Assembly (NCBI GenBank): GCA_031763025.1
Contig: JASSKH010000007.1
Span: 12,754,454-12,818,453 of the forward strand
DNA from: Macrocystis pyrifera
Lineage: Eukaryota > Sar > Phaeophyceae > Laminariales > Laminariaceae
Length of the DNA stretch: 64,000 bases
Reading direction: 5' to 3'
Shown here piece after piece: positions 1-11,699 of the stretch. Each line of letters starts with the position of its first letter. Position 1 is the stretch's first letter. The notes beneath the pieces are model-generated. The model did not search any database. It saw only the letters and a program-made list of their open reading frames with translations, and had not been told where the DNA came from. The position numbers and the translations under genes were made by a program.

Positions 1-95
1 CGCTCACTACGTGAGCTAGACAACCAGGGTACCGTTTTTTTTTTTTGGGCGGTCGGTCACAGCTGCGATCGAGTTGTAGATCATACAAGGTTCCC
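1..95 (+). repeat. Tail fragment of repeat family A
   Basis: The block GTGAGCTAG...CCAGGGTACCG, followed by a T-run and a GATCGAGTTGTAGATCAT-like stretch, matches the segment at 13141-13225 and, in reverse, 41835-41935. It is the distal end of the dispersed family A described at 13226-13636. The rest of this copy lies outside the window or is lost. Confidence 0.6.
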
Positions 96-529
96 CTCCA
101 GGAGTTGCCTAGGGGAGTGGCGCAAGAGCGAGGTAATACTCGTATAAAATACCTGCCTTCATACGTGTTTAGAACAAACTGCGTCCACAATCATTAATAA
201 TGCGAAGAACACAAACCCATATTTTCGAAGACAGATTATTCTGCTGTTTGTAGAAATAGTGTGGGATCATTATCACTACGATAATGAATCAAAGGAGGGT
301 ACCGGTTAGTGGATATTGATCCTGAACAGATCACTCGCGGCCACCAATTGAAAAGAAAAAGTCGCGGCGTGCACTCAATCAAGAATAAAAGTTGCGTGAA
401 GTCGAGGTTGCGGCATGATACTTTTGTGACCGGCTGAGTAAAATCCAGCACATACAAAACATAGTCCCGCAAAATAAATGTTTCTTTGCCCAACATAAAG
501 GTTTCACAGATACTGTAGATCTCGACAAC

Positions 530-1200
530 AATTCGTAGTCCGAGTACTGAGAGTATTGGAGATTGAAGTACTGGCGGCCAAAGTGTTGCCAGTACTGAGA
601 AGGCCCACATATTGCGAGTACTGAGAAGGCCCAGATACTGAGAGTATGAGCAGTACGGAACCCCGAGCGCACAGGCCAATATGTACCTGCAGTATCGAAA
701 CACGAAATACTTGTGGAGCACAGGCGATATCCCCAGTATGAAACCTCGAGATACTGAAAGTACTCGCACTACGTCTTCCTCTCAATACATATTCTCGAAA
801 TACTTCATACTCCCGAGTATACTGGGCATATTGAGAATAGTTTGGGTACTGCGAGTACTCGCAGTAAGAACTCTACCAACGGACGGAAGGAATACTGCTA
901 CTATAGTACTTGCAGTACCCGCAGTACAGAACCCCGAGATACTTGAAGCACAACGGGGAGTATCCACATCACAAGCAGTAAGTACTCGTAGCGAGGTCCC
1001 GAATTAGTGCGAGCCCGAAAGTATCCGCAGTACATATGGAGTGATATCCGCAGCAGTAGTACAGAAAACCTCGAAATACTCGGAGTACTCGCAGTATCTG
1101 CTGCAGTACAAACCCGAAATACTGCGAGTGCACGAAGTGCCGACAGTATTTTCTCCAACATACTTTTTTGCTTTACTCCCCCAAGTATTGGGAGCAACTG
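530..1200. repeat. Degenerate array of AGTACT / GAGTACTCGCAGTA motifs
   Basis: More than twenty copies of a core around the palindrome AGTACT occur, usually within CGAAATACT or GAGTACTCGCAGTAC, separated by 10-40 bases of unrelated sequence. Around 536-640 the cores are followed by GAGAAGGCCC. After about 680 they mostly sit in the context CCCGAAATACT...CTCGCAGTAC. No open frame here looks like protein. Sub-terminal repeats of a DNA transposon are one explanation. Confidence 0.6.
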
Positions 1201-1430
1201 TGAAAGGTTGAGGAATGATCGCACGCCACACGTTTGCGCGCCCAAACTCCATGGCCTCGCGTAAAAACACAGAAGTTGTATGCCATACGTAAAAAATGAT
1301 CGTGTGACGTCATTGCAAGAGAAGACCAGACGCAACAACAGGAACGCACGTGTTTTTGCTACCCTTTTGGTTGGCTGTGATAGTCACACTGCTACTACTG
1401 CTCTCTGTAGGAGAAGCCCAGTAGCGTACA

Positions 1431-1449
1431 GCAGCAGCAGCAGCAGCAG
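1431..1449. repeat. (CAG)n microsatellite
   Basis: Six uninterrupted GCA/CAG units lie in a CTG/CAG-rich stretch (1380-1750). No splice-bounded coding frame was seen around it. Confidence 0.8.
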
Positions 1450-1759
1450 GGCAAACAGCAGACAGTTTTTGTACGATGTTTTGTGTGAACGACGTACATG
1501 TCGTATGTACGCTTTCACGGGAGGGAGGGATCGGTTCCATTCCTTGGGCGCGAAGGAAAAAAAAAATGAAAAAAAATGCCTGCAGACTGCAGCAAGCCCG
1601 GCAAGTACCAGGGTGCCTGGTGCATAGCGGCCAACATGGCAACAGCAACGAGCAACAGGTACTCGTAGGTACATGCTTGCTGACTGCTGCCCTCTCGGCT
1701 GCCGCAAGCATCGCACTACTGCTTCACTGTTGCTGCTGCTCTGCTGCGGTCTATGTGTA

Positions 1760-2380
1760 GGAAGCAGAAGAAGAGCTCAGCAGCACTAAATAGAAATCAA
1801 TCTGTGCCGTCATACACCAAAATATGTCAGGAGACATGTATGTCAAGCAAAGGCAAAACGTGCGCTGTCAAGGATGTAGGGCCGAGTGTTAGAGACTGAA
1901 ACCTAGTATTAATAGTGGTGTCGGTCAAGGCATGTCAAGGCCAAGTTGCTATGTGTCAAGAGGTGAAAATTCTGTCTCCTGACATGTTGCTTTGTCACAC
2001 ACAGCAAGGAAGAGCGGAGCAACGGCGTCATTTGATTGCTCGGATAGGCTCCGATATAGAGCAACCATCTACCGTGCAGCGCGGGTTTACCACCGTTCAG
2101 GGTGCTGCCTGCTGCCTGCTGTTGATGCTGTAGTTAGCTGGGGGTTAGCACGCCTTCTGCACTGACTGCTGGCTTAGATGTCTATTGCCGCAGTCGCACT
2201 GCTGTGTACAGCAGCATCAAGAGTACGTACGATCACAATATCGGGCACAACGTCAGAGAGAGAGATATGTGGTGTGTTGTTGGGGGGTGATCGATCTCAG
2301 GCTCAAATGAGACCAACTACTGTAGCTACAGCAGTACAGCGGAGACCAACGCGTATGTGGATTTGCCACACGCGCACGAC
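1760..2380. other. No gene seen
   Basis: Unique-looking sequence with short open frames only. No splice-bounded coding stretch, RNA gene or clear repeat was recognised. Confidence 0.5.
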
Positions 2381-2386
2381 GCTGCC

Positions 2387-2387
<1 letters not shown>

Positions 2388-2418
<31 letters not shown>
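2388..2418. repeat. (CTG)n microsatellite
   Basis: About ten CTG units in a row. Confidence 0.85.
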
Positions 2419-2422
<4 letters not shown>

Positions 2423-2820
2423 ACAGGGATGTAGCGTTGTAGGCAGCTGGGGGTAAGCACACTCTTCGCTCTGCTGCTGTATCGTCTGTTTATGCTGTGC
2501 TGTGTTCAGACGCAAAACAATGATAACCGGTACCAGGTACGTTAGTACGACACTCATGAGGGCAAAAAGATTACGACGTTTCACCGGCACGTACGTAAAA
2601 ATAAGGCCTCTCGTACTGAATGAAACCAGGGAAATCGTCTTATCCACTCCCGCCGGAAAAAAAGTTCGAGCGCCCGCCACGCGCTCCAGAGTGCACGGAT
2701 CGCGTCCGGACCTCGACCAATGTGTCCGGCCGGGCTTCCCGTGTCGACTATTCGCGTTTTGCCCAAAAGCGCTCGTACGAAGAGATATGCTCGAAAAAGT
2801 ATGACAATTTCACGATTATT

Positions 2821-3195
2821 ACTAATAATATGTGCGGGGTGGAGAACCTTTACTCCGCACATGGGGGATGGCTGCATTACGTAGTGTTTACGATAAAGCA
2901 CCCACGAGGCAGTCACGTAGTACCCGCTGCTGTCTCTGGACATGGCCACACCGGAAAATAAATTAACGCATTGAAGGTGTCATCCACGTGCAAGTCCGCC
3001 TCACAAGCGGTTCTCAGTATGATGCAGCTCGTCCGTCATGCGACTCGCCGATCACCTCACGGCGTTTCGCGCTTGGTGCACGCATTGTCTGCCTGGTCGG
3101 TAGAAAAGCCACGTACTCCGTCCCGGCATTGTACGGATGCGAGGGTCTATGGTCATACGACTACCGTACCACACTGGGCGATAAGATAACACACC
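2821..3195 (+). repeat. Repeat family A, copy 1
   Basis: It begins with a hairpin (GTGCGG...CCGCAC around ACCTTTACT) and runs through CCCACGAGGCAGT, TGGCCACACCGGAAA, CACGGCGTTTCGCGCTTGG and CCCGGCATTGTACGGATGCG to TATGGTCATACGACTACC. The same order of blocks is found at 12719-13075, 13226-13611 and, reversed, 41382-41830. It lies upstream of the visible kinase exons. Confidence 0.75.
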
Positions 3196-3415
3196 CCCTG
3201 CGACGATTTTCAGACTCGGTTTCCTCCAAAACATGGGGACCGCACACAACGAACATGGCGGCTTTGGAAATTTTCGCCGAGAAGTTGCATAGACGCATCG
3301 CTGGTCGAACTCAGTACGCCCTCCCCGTTGCCGAGAAACCAAGCTTTGAAAATCGTTCGAGGGTGTGTGTTGTCTTGCGTGTTTGTACGGTACGACCATG
3401 CGTGATATCGAGTGC

Positions 3416-3416
<1 letters not shown>

Positions 3417-3447
<31 letters not shown>
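3417..3447. repeat. Poly(C) tract, 31 bases
   Basis: An uninterrupted C run just before the acceptor of the kinase exon at 3538. Length is likely to vary between reads. Confidence 0.9.
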
Positions 3448-3448
<1 letters not shown>

Positions 3449-3537
3449 CCTACGAGTAGGCGTTTAGATTTCCCACTCCCTCCCCCCGTCCACCCCCCCT
3501 CCCCCCTCCCCTTGTCGCTTGCCTCCCGGCGCGGCAG

Positions 3538-3687
3538 GTACAACGAGAAGACGGACGTTCACAGCTTCGCCGTCGTGACGTGGGAGCTGGTGACGGGCTG
3601 GCTGCCGTACTCGGGTCTCTCTTCCGACCAGTTCATGTTCCAGGCCGTGCAGGTGGAGCACCGCCCTCGTCCCCAAAACCAACCCTT

Positions 3688-3722
<35 letters not shown>

Positions 3723-4331
3723 ACACGCCTCCGCTGGTTGTATCCCTTGTACTGGTGCATTGTACAGAAACCCAGATATGACTCTGATTCCAAGTGTTTT
3801 GTTCCTTCACAACGGGAGCGCAGTCCTAAAGAGGGTATAACTGGTGTATGATTCCGCTGGTGGGGGATAACGGTTTGGGGAGGGGAGTTGCAAGTATTAA
3901 CCTTGGCAAAAGGTTTTTGCTTGCTTTTGCCGGATTTTTTACCCGGCAGAGAAGAACGCCATGCAGACGAGCGACTTGCACGGCGGTTTTTTTTTTGCAG
4001 ACAGCTGGTCGGTTTTTGTGTTCGGTTGGGTTTGGTTCGATTCGTTTCGATTCGTTTCGCCGGGGTTTGGAGCTTGGACTCGCCAATAATGACAAACGTT
4101 ATCTGAAGCCATCTCGGCACACCCGTGAAGTGAACCGGTGCCGTATATCTGGTGGAAGCGGGGAAAATGTTCTCCGCGCTGCCGTTTTTTTTTTCGATCG
4201 GAAACATGGGTGGCATGACTATTATCGTAGTTTGATATACTTGAGTTCTGTTTGCTTTTGATGCATGCTTTGGCTGCTCGACACCCCCTTCGTTAATGAC
4301 GACGGTCCCTTCCCCCCCCCATAAAACGGAG

Positions 4332-4363
<32 letters not shown>

Positions 4364-5462
4364 TGGCTCCCCCCTCCATGTTCTCGTTCTTATATCATAG
4401 GAGCTCTTCCTCGACGTCTCTCGTCTTTACACCCCCCGCTCCGCCTCACGCCAGGTATTAATTGTCGTCCATTTTGTTTTCGGACTTTTTTTCATGTTTG
4501 TCCGGTCGCCGCCGCCGCCGCCGCACATGTGATGTGTCCATAGCATGGTCAGCGGCCGCTGATGCAGTTCGGGTGGGATTCTTCCTTCAAGAGCCTTCTA
4601 TCCTCGTGCTGGGCCGAAGATCCACGGGAGCGACCAAGCTTCTGCCATATACACGTGAGCTACTTGCTGTAGTACAGTAGTGGCCCCTCTTATACAGGCA
4701 GTGCCGGCATGCGCCAGCCGTATACACGTGGGTCACTTGTAGTATAGTGCTGTAGTAGTCCCTCTATAGTGCTCCTCTAGTACTGCCGGTATGCAGTCCC
4801 TCTATTATGCGAAGTACATATATGTATGGACTGTGAAGGCAGCGGGATGCGGGAGAAGTGCGGGAGGTGGGGACACCTCAGGAGACTATTGAGGTTCTTA
4901 ATAGGCTATTGAAATTTTCAGTAGACTATTGAGGCTCTCAGTAGAGTATTGACGTTCTCCAGTAGACTATTCAGGTTGTTCTGCTCTGAATGTGCGTGGC
5001 AACTACCTGGTATACCGTCGAAAGTTGTAAGCGTGGCAAAAGAATATTCGAAGAACCTTACACGGGCAACCATACGTTCCTATATCCAAAGCCACGTACC
5101 ACGTATGTACTCCAATGACAATACATCACAGGCATGAAGCCAATTAACCAGTTGACAACTGCCGCTTTCCAAAACAGGCAACCTTGGAGGTGTTCGGTGT
5201 CCCCTGTCCCCTGACGTACGTTTTTCTCATCATATAGCCGATTGACCGATCGCCGAACGCTTCTTCTTTTCTGTAGGAAACCTTGGAGGCATTGGTGGAA
5301 GAGAACGCCCCGCCGCCACCGCCACCGGCACCCGCCGCTCGAAGCAGTCCAAACGAACGCAAAGCTTCTTCGTCCACCGTGGGAGGCATCTTTTCGCGGC
5401 TGATGCCGGGGCGGGGGTCGAAGAGCAGTTCGGCGAAAGGAGCGTCGATACGTATGATATGA
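3538..5462 (+). CDS. Protein kinase, TKL-like; last three visible exons
   Basis: This is the C-lobe of a Ser/Thr (TKL-type) kinase with its tail. Exon 3538-3652 follows an AG acceptor and encodes YNEKTDVHSFAVVTWELVTG then LPYSGLSSDQFMFQAVQ (subdomains IX-X; the D-x-x-SF-x-V-x-x-WE pattern). Exon 4553-4654 (or starting at 4568) encodes FKSLLSSCWAEDPRERPSF, the subdomain XI signature with its invariant Arg, and ends CAC|GTGAGC. Exon 5277-5462 follows TTTTCTGTAG, opens ETLEALVEEN, then a Pro-rich run and a basic Ser-rich end, with stop TGA at 5460-5462. All phases agree. The donor after FQAVQ (CAG|GTGGAG) is the least sure: reading on through VEHRPRP also fits the family, but a 32-base C-run follows. 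The N-lobe and catalytic loop were not found, so they lie upstream of the window or in exons I missed. Confidence 0.8.
3690..3721. repeat. Poly(C) tract, 32 bases
   Basis: An uninterrupted C run directly downstream of the kinase exon. It may mask the true exon end. Confidence 0.9.
4332..4373. repeat. Poly(C) tract, 42 bases
   Basis: An uninterrupted C run inside the kinase intron. Confidence 0.9.
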
Positions 5463-6745
5463 CTCGTATATACGAATACGGATATACTTGTAGTCGTGTG
5501 GTGATAGTTCTTGCTGTGGTTTATGATGGTTTATTGGCAATTTGGTGGATAGGGTGTGTGACTGGTCGGTTGATTGATTTGATTGGTTTTTATTGTGGCC
5601 AATCACGACGATGATCCAAAGCAGTGACTGGACTGGCTCAGATGATGCCGACGAACACGATCATGATGAACCAAACCATGAGGAAATTGCATGGCCGTAA
5701 TTGTATGAGCATAGGAGCTTTCTTGAATGTGGCAGAGAATGCATTGATTGATCGATCGATGTTAGACATGTGAAGCTTCGCATCGGGACGGACGGACACA
5801 GCGGGGGTTGCGTTCCGTGTCGGACCACGCCCAGAAAAGACGTACGTGAGAGCGGGCGGAACAATATAGGAAATTCCCTCTCGTTTTTTTTCTGTCTTTT
5901 TTTTCCCCATTCTCGAGGGGAGTAGAGGGGTGTGGGTTTTAGTTTGTCGTGCTTCTCGCCTACGAACGGCATTTTTATTGTACGTTTTTCTTGTATTTTG
6001 TTGATGCAGGGAAGGGAAAGGCCGACCGCATGGGTTTTGGGTTGGTTGTCCCGTCGGGCTGGTAGCCCCCAACTGCTTCGTTACGTTGACACCTCGTGAC
6101 GCTTTGTAAACACCACTGCCGGTGGCGGAAAAGGTGGCAGCGCTAGTCGCGGCGGAAAGCGTGTAGCGTTAGCGGTGGCGGTGGTGGCAGCAGCGTACAG
6201 CAAGAGGGGAGACACCCCTCGCGGCGCGGCAGTACGATGTCTAGCCCCAGGCATGAGCTGCGGTTGTATTCGGGGGAAAAAAATAGTCTCGGTGTTACGT
6301 TTTGGGGATCGTTTTTTCTTGTCCACCGCGGTTTTTTGTCCCGATGTGGACCGAAACGCGGCTGTTGATAAACTGCGAGATTGCAAAAGGACACCACCCT
6401 GTGCGCGCTATTGTGGCGGTGTCAAGCGGGCACGAGAACGCCGACTGCGAACGGCGCCCCCGCCCTCCTCCCCTCACCCTTCCTCCCCCCTCTCTCGGCG
6501 TGCGTTACCATCGCCGCGCCAAGGGTTTTGAGTACACTGGGATTCACGGTTTATTGTCCGGGGTGTTTTTTGTCGTTCGTGGTTATTTATGCTTCTTTGT
6601 TGTACGTTCGTTGATGTACAGATGCGTCTTTTTTCCTTGTTGTTTTTTTCATGGGTTTAGCCACCGCTAGTTTCGTGTCCTTGTCAGCGGCATGCCTTCG
6701 GTCGTATATTTTTCTTTGCACTTTTTTATCTGTATGTTGGGTGAG
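5463..6745. other. Downstream of kinase; no supported gene
   Basis: It holds the presumed 3' UTR of the kinase. A good acceptor (TTTTGTTGATGCAG at about 6008) precedes a short open stretch, and 6100-6530 stays open on the plus strand with a Gly/Arg/Ala-rich translation, but no donor or known domain supports a gene. Coding potential here is unproven. Confidence 0.4.
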
Positions 6746-6858
6746 TCGGGGGGGGAGGGGGTGTACTCGATAAGAGAGATGTACTCGATCTTATGCATGG
6801 CCGTAGTCGTATGACCATAGACCCTCGCATCCCCACAATGCCGGGACGGAGCATGTCT
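6746..6858 (-). repeat. Repeat family A head fragment with poly(G)
   Basis: Two tandem head starts (TGTACTCGAT) are followed by CATGGCCGTAGTCGTATG, ACCATAGACCCTCGCATCCC and ATGCCGGGACGGAGCATG. This is the family A head as seen at 41470-41540. It runs into a 53-base G tract. Confidence 0.7.

Positions 6859-6911
<53 letters not shown>
6859..6911. repeat. Poly(G) tract, 53 bases
   Basis: The longest homopolymer in the window, sitting directly against a family A head fragment. Confidence 0.95.
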
Positions 6912-6912
<1 letters not shown>

Positions 6913-7089
6913 GGGGGGGCAGAAGGGGGAAGTACTTCCATGGCAGAGATGTGAAATTTCTCGCACCTTTTTTTTATCGTTGACAGGGATGTGACGCTCA
7001 TACGTACCGAGCACGCACTGCTGTGACTAGCTAGCCTGTGAAAAACAAGTAATTTCGTGAATTCGACAGTAACTTAACTGGGCTCGTGG

Positions 7090-7215
7090 GTGCGGTGAGG
7101 GTGTTTAGCTGGATAGGTGGGCGGGCGGGTGGGTGGGGTGGTTCAGGGTGGGTGGGTGGGTCGGTAGGCATGTTTGGGCGAGTGGGTTTGGGAAAGTGGG
7201 TGGGATGAGTAAAGT
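7090..7215. repeat. GGGT/GGGC low-complexity stretch
   Basis: Imperfect repeats of GGGTGGGC and GGGTGGGT, strongly G-rich on the plus strand and able in principle to form G-quadruplexes. Confidence 0.7.
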
Positions 7216-10200
7216 GAGTTCGTGGCGTTCGCTAGTATTACTTACCGAAATGATATGTTTTGTCTTGTAAGAAAAACGGTGGTTGATTACGAAACAAAGG
7301 AGGAGGTCTCGGGCGAAATGTTTAGAGAAAAGTCACTTGTCTTGGTACCCGCGAGAGGCATGTTACGAAAGGGGGCTTGTCGCAGCGAAGCCCCCCTCGC
7401 CCCCTCCCCTTACTTACTTCGCCCTGGCTCTTTAGGTAATGCGTGAAGAGAGCGAGCTGGGTGCGGGTTGGTGGGTGGGTGGGTTTAAGATCAGGAGGCT
7501 AAGTCCTCTCGCCGCGGCTGCGGGGCCCTCGTTTTTTTAAGTTCACCACGAGCGTGCTACAAGTTTGACCCTTCTAAAAAATAGTGAGCGGGGGAGGTGC
7601 TTGGTGACCCTAAAATATACTAAACTCCCAGATTAGTCTTGTTCTTGTACGAGTTGGAGACAATAACGGGGGAAGGTGGTGGGAGGAAGAGGGGGGAGGG
7701 GGGGGGGTTGCGATTATATTCACCGCCAGCTTGGCACTAGCTGCGTGCGAGGATCCTCCTGATTGTTCGCGTTCGCGTTGCTTCCGCTTTTGTCTCTCGT
7801 GTGCATCCCACAGGCGCGGTTGGGTATTGGATTTGATTTTTTTTAAATCTGTTTCGGTTTTGCTTCGCTTTGGTTTTCGACCGATTTCGTCCCGTTGTAG
7901 ATTCGGATCCCCAATCTGAATCGAGTTCTGAACACACAAAAAGAATACACGGTATTTGGATTTGAACACGTTTAAGCTTTTGGTCCGGATGGAGGGAAGC
8001 TGTTAGCTGTCGTGCTTTCCTAAGATAGGTGGGGCGGGCGAGCAGGTGGGCGGGCGCCCCCACCCCCCTCAATAAAATATAAAGCGAAAGCACGAATGAC
8101 ACGGAAGTCTGCGTGTGTTTTGTTTTGTATACGCCTTCTGCCTTAACTTTCTTTTGTCTATTATTAGAGGAGGAAGACACTACTCTTGCTGTTCACGCCC
8201 GCCCGGCCACACATACGTACGCTCGCAACCCGTACGAGCGCTCCCTGCCCGTTTTATCTGGCGAACGCGCTTGTTGTTTTCTTTTGCGAACCAGCTGCGT
8301 GTCATCGTTGCAGGCGGTGGGGCGATACGGCACATGTATGTTTCGTGGAGTGATCGATCGCAGTTTCTTTGAGATCAAACATTTTGGAACGATCGATCGA
8401 TGGATCGAACGGCCTTGCTGTTTGTTGTACGAGACCCGTTTCTCGCTTTTTATTGGTACGTTCAACGTGCCCCCCCCCGGTAACCGCCCGGTCTGTTCGG
8501 TTCGGCTGGTCTGTTCTGTTTGGTTGGGCGGTCATTCTGGTCGGTTGGGCGGTCGGGCGGTTATGACTCTGCGATTTCCTGGCACGTGCTGTTTTTCAGG
8601 GGAGGAATGCAGGTTGGGTTGGGGGAGGGAGAAAGACTATTGTTACGGTGTCTGTATGGAAGCGTTCTCCCAACATTTTCCCCCGAAGGGGTGGGTAGGA
8701 GCAAAGGATGGGGGGTGGGGGGGGGCGGAAAGGTTCGTCCCCGTTGAGCAAACGATATATCCCTACAAGTAACGCTTCTGTACAGCAGTTTTTTTACCTG
8801 GCACTAGTCAAAACTGTATTGTCATAAAAAGTGGTTTGCATTGGTTTGCAAGCGCAAGCTGAGTGTGGAGGGTGGTGGTAATCATGATGATGCTGCCTGC
8901 ACAGAATCGGTGTGTATGTGTCTTCGCGGCGGCGCTCGTTTCCCGCCCATCTTGTCTCTCCGGCTGCTGTGATATGACTGATCAGCACGTCTTTTGGTTC
9001 CTCTCTGCGTGTTATTGGGTGGTATTCCCGTTGTTATTAGGTGTCTTGTCTGTCGTGCATCCTGCACCAAATATTGTCGAGCAGACCGACCGGCCTCTGT
9101 TGCGTCTCGCGGGGTTGTGTTATTTTATTAGTTTTTTTTCAGCGGCTCGTTTTGTAGAACACCCCGAAAAAAACTTGCGGTACCTCGCCCTACGTAATAT
9201 ACGTATGTACCCGGTTATTCTAGACGGTGACCGCGTTTAGTAGGAAGCGAGAGTGCACCATTTCCTCATGCGATTCCTGTTTTCCAAGTCAACATATCAG
9301 AGTGTAAGTTCTATGGCTGCTTCTCCTATCTTCTATCATATTGCTGGTGTTGCTTTGTCTAGTGTCCGGGGACGAGAGCTTTTTTTTATACTCTGATTTT
9401 TATGATAATACGATATTATACTTAACTCACTCTTTTGTTTATATTTTTGTCTGCGAAGCGAGTACCCGGTCTCTGGGCACGAAAGCCGCAGTTCCGACCC
9501 GAGCGTTGCGCCAGCTTCGCAACAGCTATATCTCTTCATGCTTTTTGGGGGGGACCAGATGTAGCTACCCGAAACGTGTAACGTTTGGTCTCATCAATCA
9601 TCCATTGTATATACCACGTACCAGGTAGTGCGCAGGAAGAGCGCGAAGCAGTAGCGAGTTCTACGTGAGTTACGTACGGGTGTAGTGCCACGATGCTGCG
9701 CGCGTGCCGCGCATCTCCCTTCGTTGCACTTTGTTGGACGCCTCCCCTCGCACAGCAGCCGGAGAGCGTGTTGGAGTGGTCGATGCTGTCATTGTCGTGT
9801 TTTTTTCCGGTTGTTGTTGGCTCTGATACCCATAGGGGTCAATTGGTGCCCTGGCACGTACCGCATATAATATGGTATGTAGGAGTACGTATTGTACCAC
9901 GGTCGTGATGATTTTATATGAATTTCTGACGGCACAACAACAGACCAATGTTTCTCACTCACTTGACTTGAAAAATGATACCAGGTACCTGGCATATGTT
10001 TTCCCTCGGGTAATATACCCATCGTGGGGTCTAAGGAGACCATGTTACACTTTCTTGACTAAAAATAGTAGAATTTCGTTCCATCTAGTTCCCCAGTTTA
10101 CTGGGGTTTCTCTGACGGAAAGTGAAGATGGGCCGGTGTCCGTCCGTCCGGTCCAAGTACTGGATGGACTAAACATTGCGAACGCTTTGATCCTGATGAA

Positions 10201-10950
10201 ACAATAATACGACATCATATTCCTGCGGTAATTCCATCTGCTGCATGTTAGAATTTTCCACCCAGTGTGTGTCGTGTAAATATGCTCTGACGTAGGGGTG
10301 GCTCGTTTGGCCGCTTTTGAGACACGACCAGATTTTGTGCCGGCAAGACCGATTGAAGGAAGAGTCGATGAGCGCGAGATTAGTCAGTCGGGGCGGGCGG
10401 GCGTGAGCCATCACGGGCACTCACTGGGTGTTGGAAGTTTGAGTTGAAAAACAAACAAAAAAAGTGCGAGAGTTATCTCTACCATAGGAGAGTTTTATAT
10501 GCTCTTCGAAAACAAAAATCTGCTGTGGTATACGCGTAGTCTCTTCGTGCATAAGAGAAAGTCCTACGCGTAAGATGCCCTTGGTGCTAGCGATGCCTGA
10601 TACGACACAGGTGACGTTTTTTTACCAAGTATTTTTCTGGCTGACGGATTTCCTGAAACTGAAAACACTACCCAAAGTCACTATGTCACTGGGAACATCA
10701 TTTTTCGTGTTGCGATATTATTCGAACAACACCTACGATCGGCCGAGCTAAACTCTTCCAGGACTCCAGTCCCGTTTTGGGGACAAACCACTCAAATTCC
10801 AAGTAGTTTGCAGGACTAAAACGGTTGAGGTTCCGTTTTTTTTCTTGTCGAAAACAGCTTTTGGGATAAATAGAGTTCCTATACTACAATCAAGTTAGGA
10901 GCCTCCGAAAGGCTACGTACCTCTGCCGTAGCACATGTCTGAAGTCAGGG
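7216..10950. other. No supported gene; low-complexity and unique DNA
   Basis: Several frames stay open (for example 8113-8772 plus, 7610-7969 minus). They consist of skewed simple sequence (GGTCGGTTGGGCGGTC-type, GATCGATC) or lack splice-bounded ends. Around 10169-10420 (minus) a frame reads LPQEYDVVLLFHQDQSVRNV before a stop, which looks more protein-like. Near 10105-10207 (plus) an overlapping frame reads VRPVQVLDGLNIANALILMK. Neither could be tied to splice sites or a family. Confidence 0.35.
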
Positions 10951-11005
10951 CTTTCACGGGCCATGACCCGACCCAAGGATCGATGTAAAGATATTATGTA
11001 ACCTC

Positions 11006-11262
11006 AAGGCTGCGGTATCAGCGTACGAATAGGCAGTATGGGACAAGCCTGACCACTACTACTGTGAAGGTTCACTCGGTCTGGTTGCTCTTGATGACTC
11101 ATCCATACGTGTTGGACCCATACTACTATTGATAGCGATCCCTATGCCTCTCCAGAGCTTCTGAGCAAGAGGGCAGGTATTCCTCTCCCCAGAGGAATAT
11201 ATAAATAGGAGCTCCTCCGCAGCAATAGAGGAGAAACGGGGATGCCATATCATTGGCGCACC
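11006..11262 (+). repeat. Diverged direct repeat, copy 1
   Basis: It starts GGCTGCGGTATCAGC, passes AGGCAGTA, GGTTCACTC, TTGGACCCATA and CAATAGAGGAGAAACGGGGA, and ends near CCATATCATTGG. The same blocks in the same order follow at 11361-11605. Perhaps 70 percent identical by eye. Function unknown. Confidence 0.7.
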
Positions 11263-11360
11263 TCGAAGAGCTGTACAGGCAAATGCATAGAAATCAGGAG
11301 GGCACCAAATCCATCTGGAAAAAGCGAAGCCGACGACGCCATGTGTGAAGAGATGTAGCC

Positions 11361-11605
11361 TTTAGGCTGCGGTATCAGCACACGATTAGGCAGTAGGGGG
11401 CAAGCCCTACTACTGTGCAGGTTCATTCTGGTTGCTTTAGATCACTCACTCATAGGTGTTGGCTTCATAGTAGCCGTTCATTTGCCTCACCAGAGCTAGT
11501 GAGCAGGAAGGCAACTATTCCTCTTCTCAAACGAGTATGTAAATACGGTAGTAACGCCTCCACGACAATAGAGGGGAAATAGGGATTCCATAACATTTGG
11601 TCAGG
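11361..11605 (+). repeat. Diverged direct repeat, copy 2
   Basis: Second copy of the 11006-11262 block (GGCTGCGGTATCAGC ... CAATAGAGGGGAAATAGGGA ... CCATAACATTTGG). About 100 bases of other sequence separate the two. Confidence 0.7.
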
Positions 11606-11620
11606 ATTTTTTAATATCTC

Positions 11621-11688
11621 ACGGGTCGGGTCGGCTTACCCTTACCCGAACCGGCTCGACCTGGCCCGGGACGTTTGACCCGACCCGT
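11621..11688. repeat. Perfect 12-bp inverted repeat, GGGTCGGGTC type
   Basis: ACGGGTCGGGTC at 11621-11632 pairs with GACCCGACCCGT at 11677-11688, enclosing further CCCGAACCGG-like sequence. The style resembles the GGGCCGGGCC motifs of the foldback element at 20.5-22.2 kb. Confidence 0.6.
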
Positions 11689-11699
11689 GAACAGCCCTG

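Noticed and set aside
3365-3840. Pro-rich or Gly-rich proteins across the C tracts
   Set aside because: The runs are homopolymer DNA. Only the piece between them matches a kinase.
4401-4454. Extra kinase exon (ELFLDVSRLYTPRSASRQ)
   Set aside because: AG and GT borders and frame fit, but FQAVQ to FKSLLSSCW is already the normal distance in kinases, so an added 18 residues there would break subdomain X-XI spacing.
8113-8772. 219-codon plus frame
   Set aside because: Composed of skewed simple sequence with no domain, and the composition does not resemble the supported exons.
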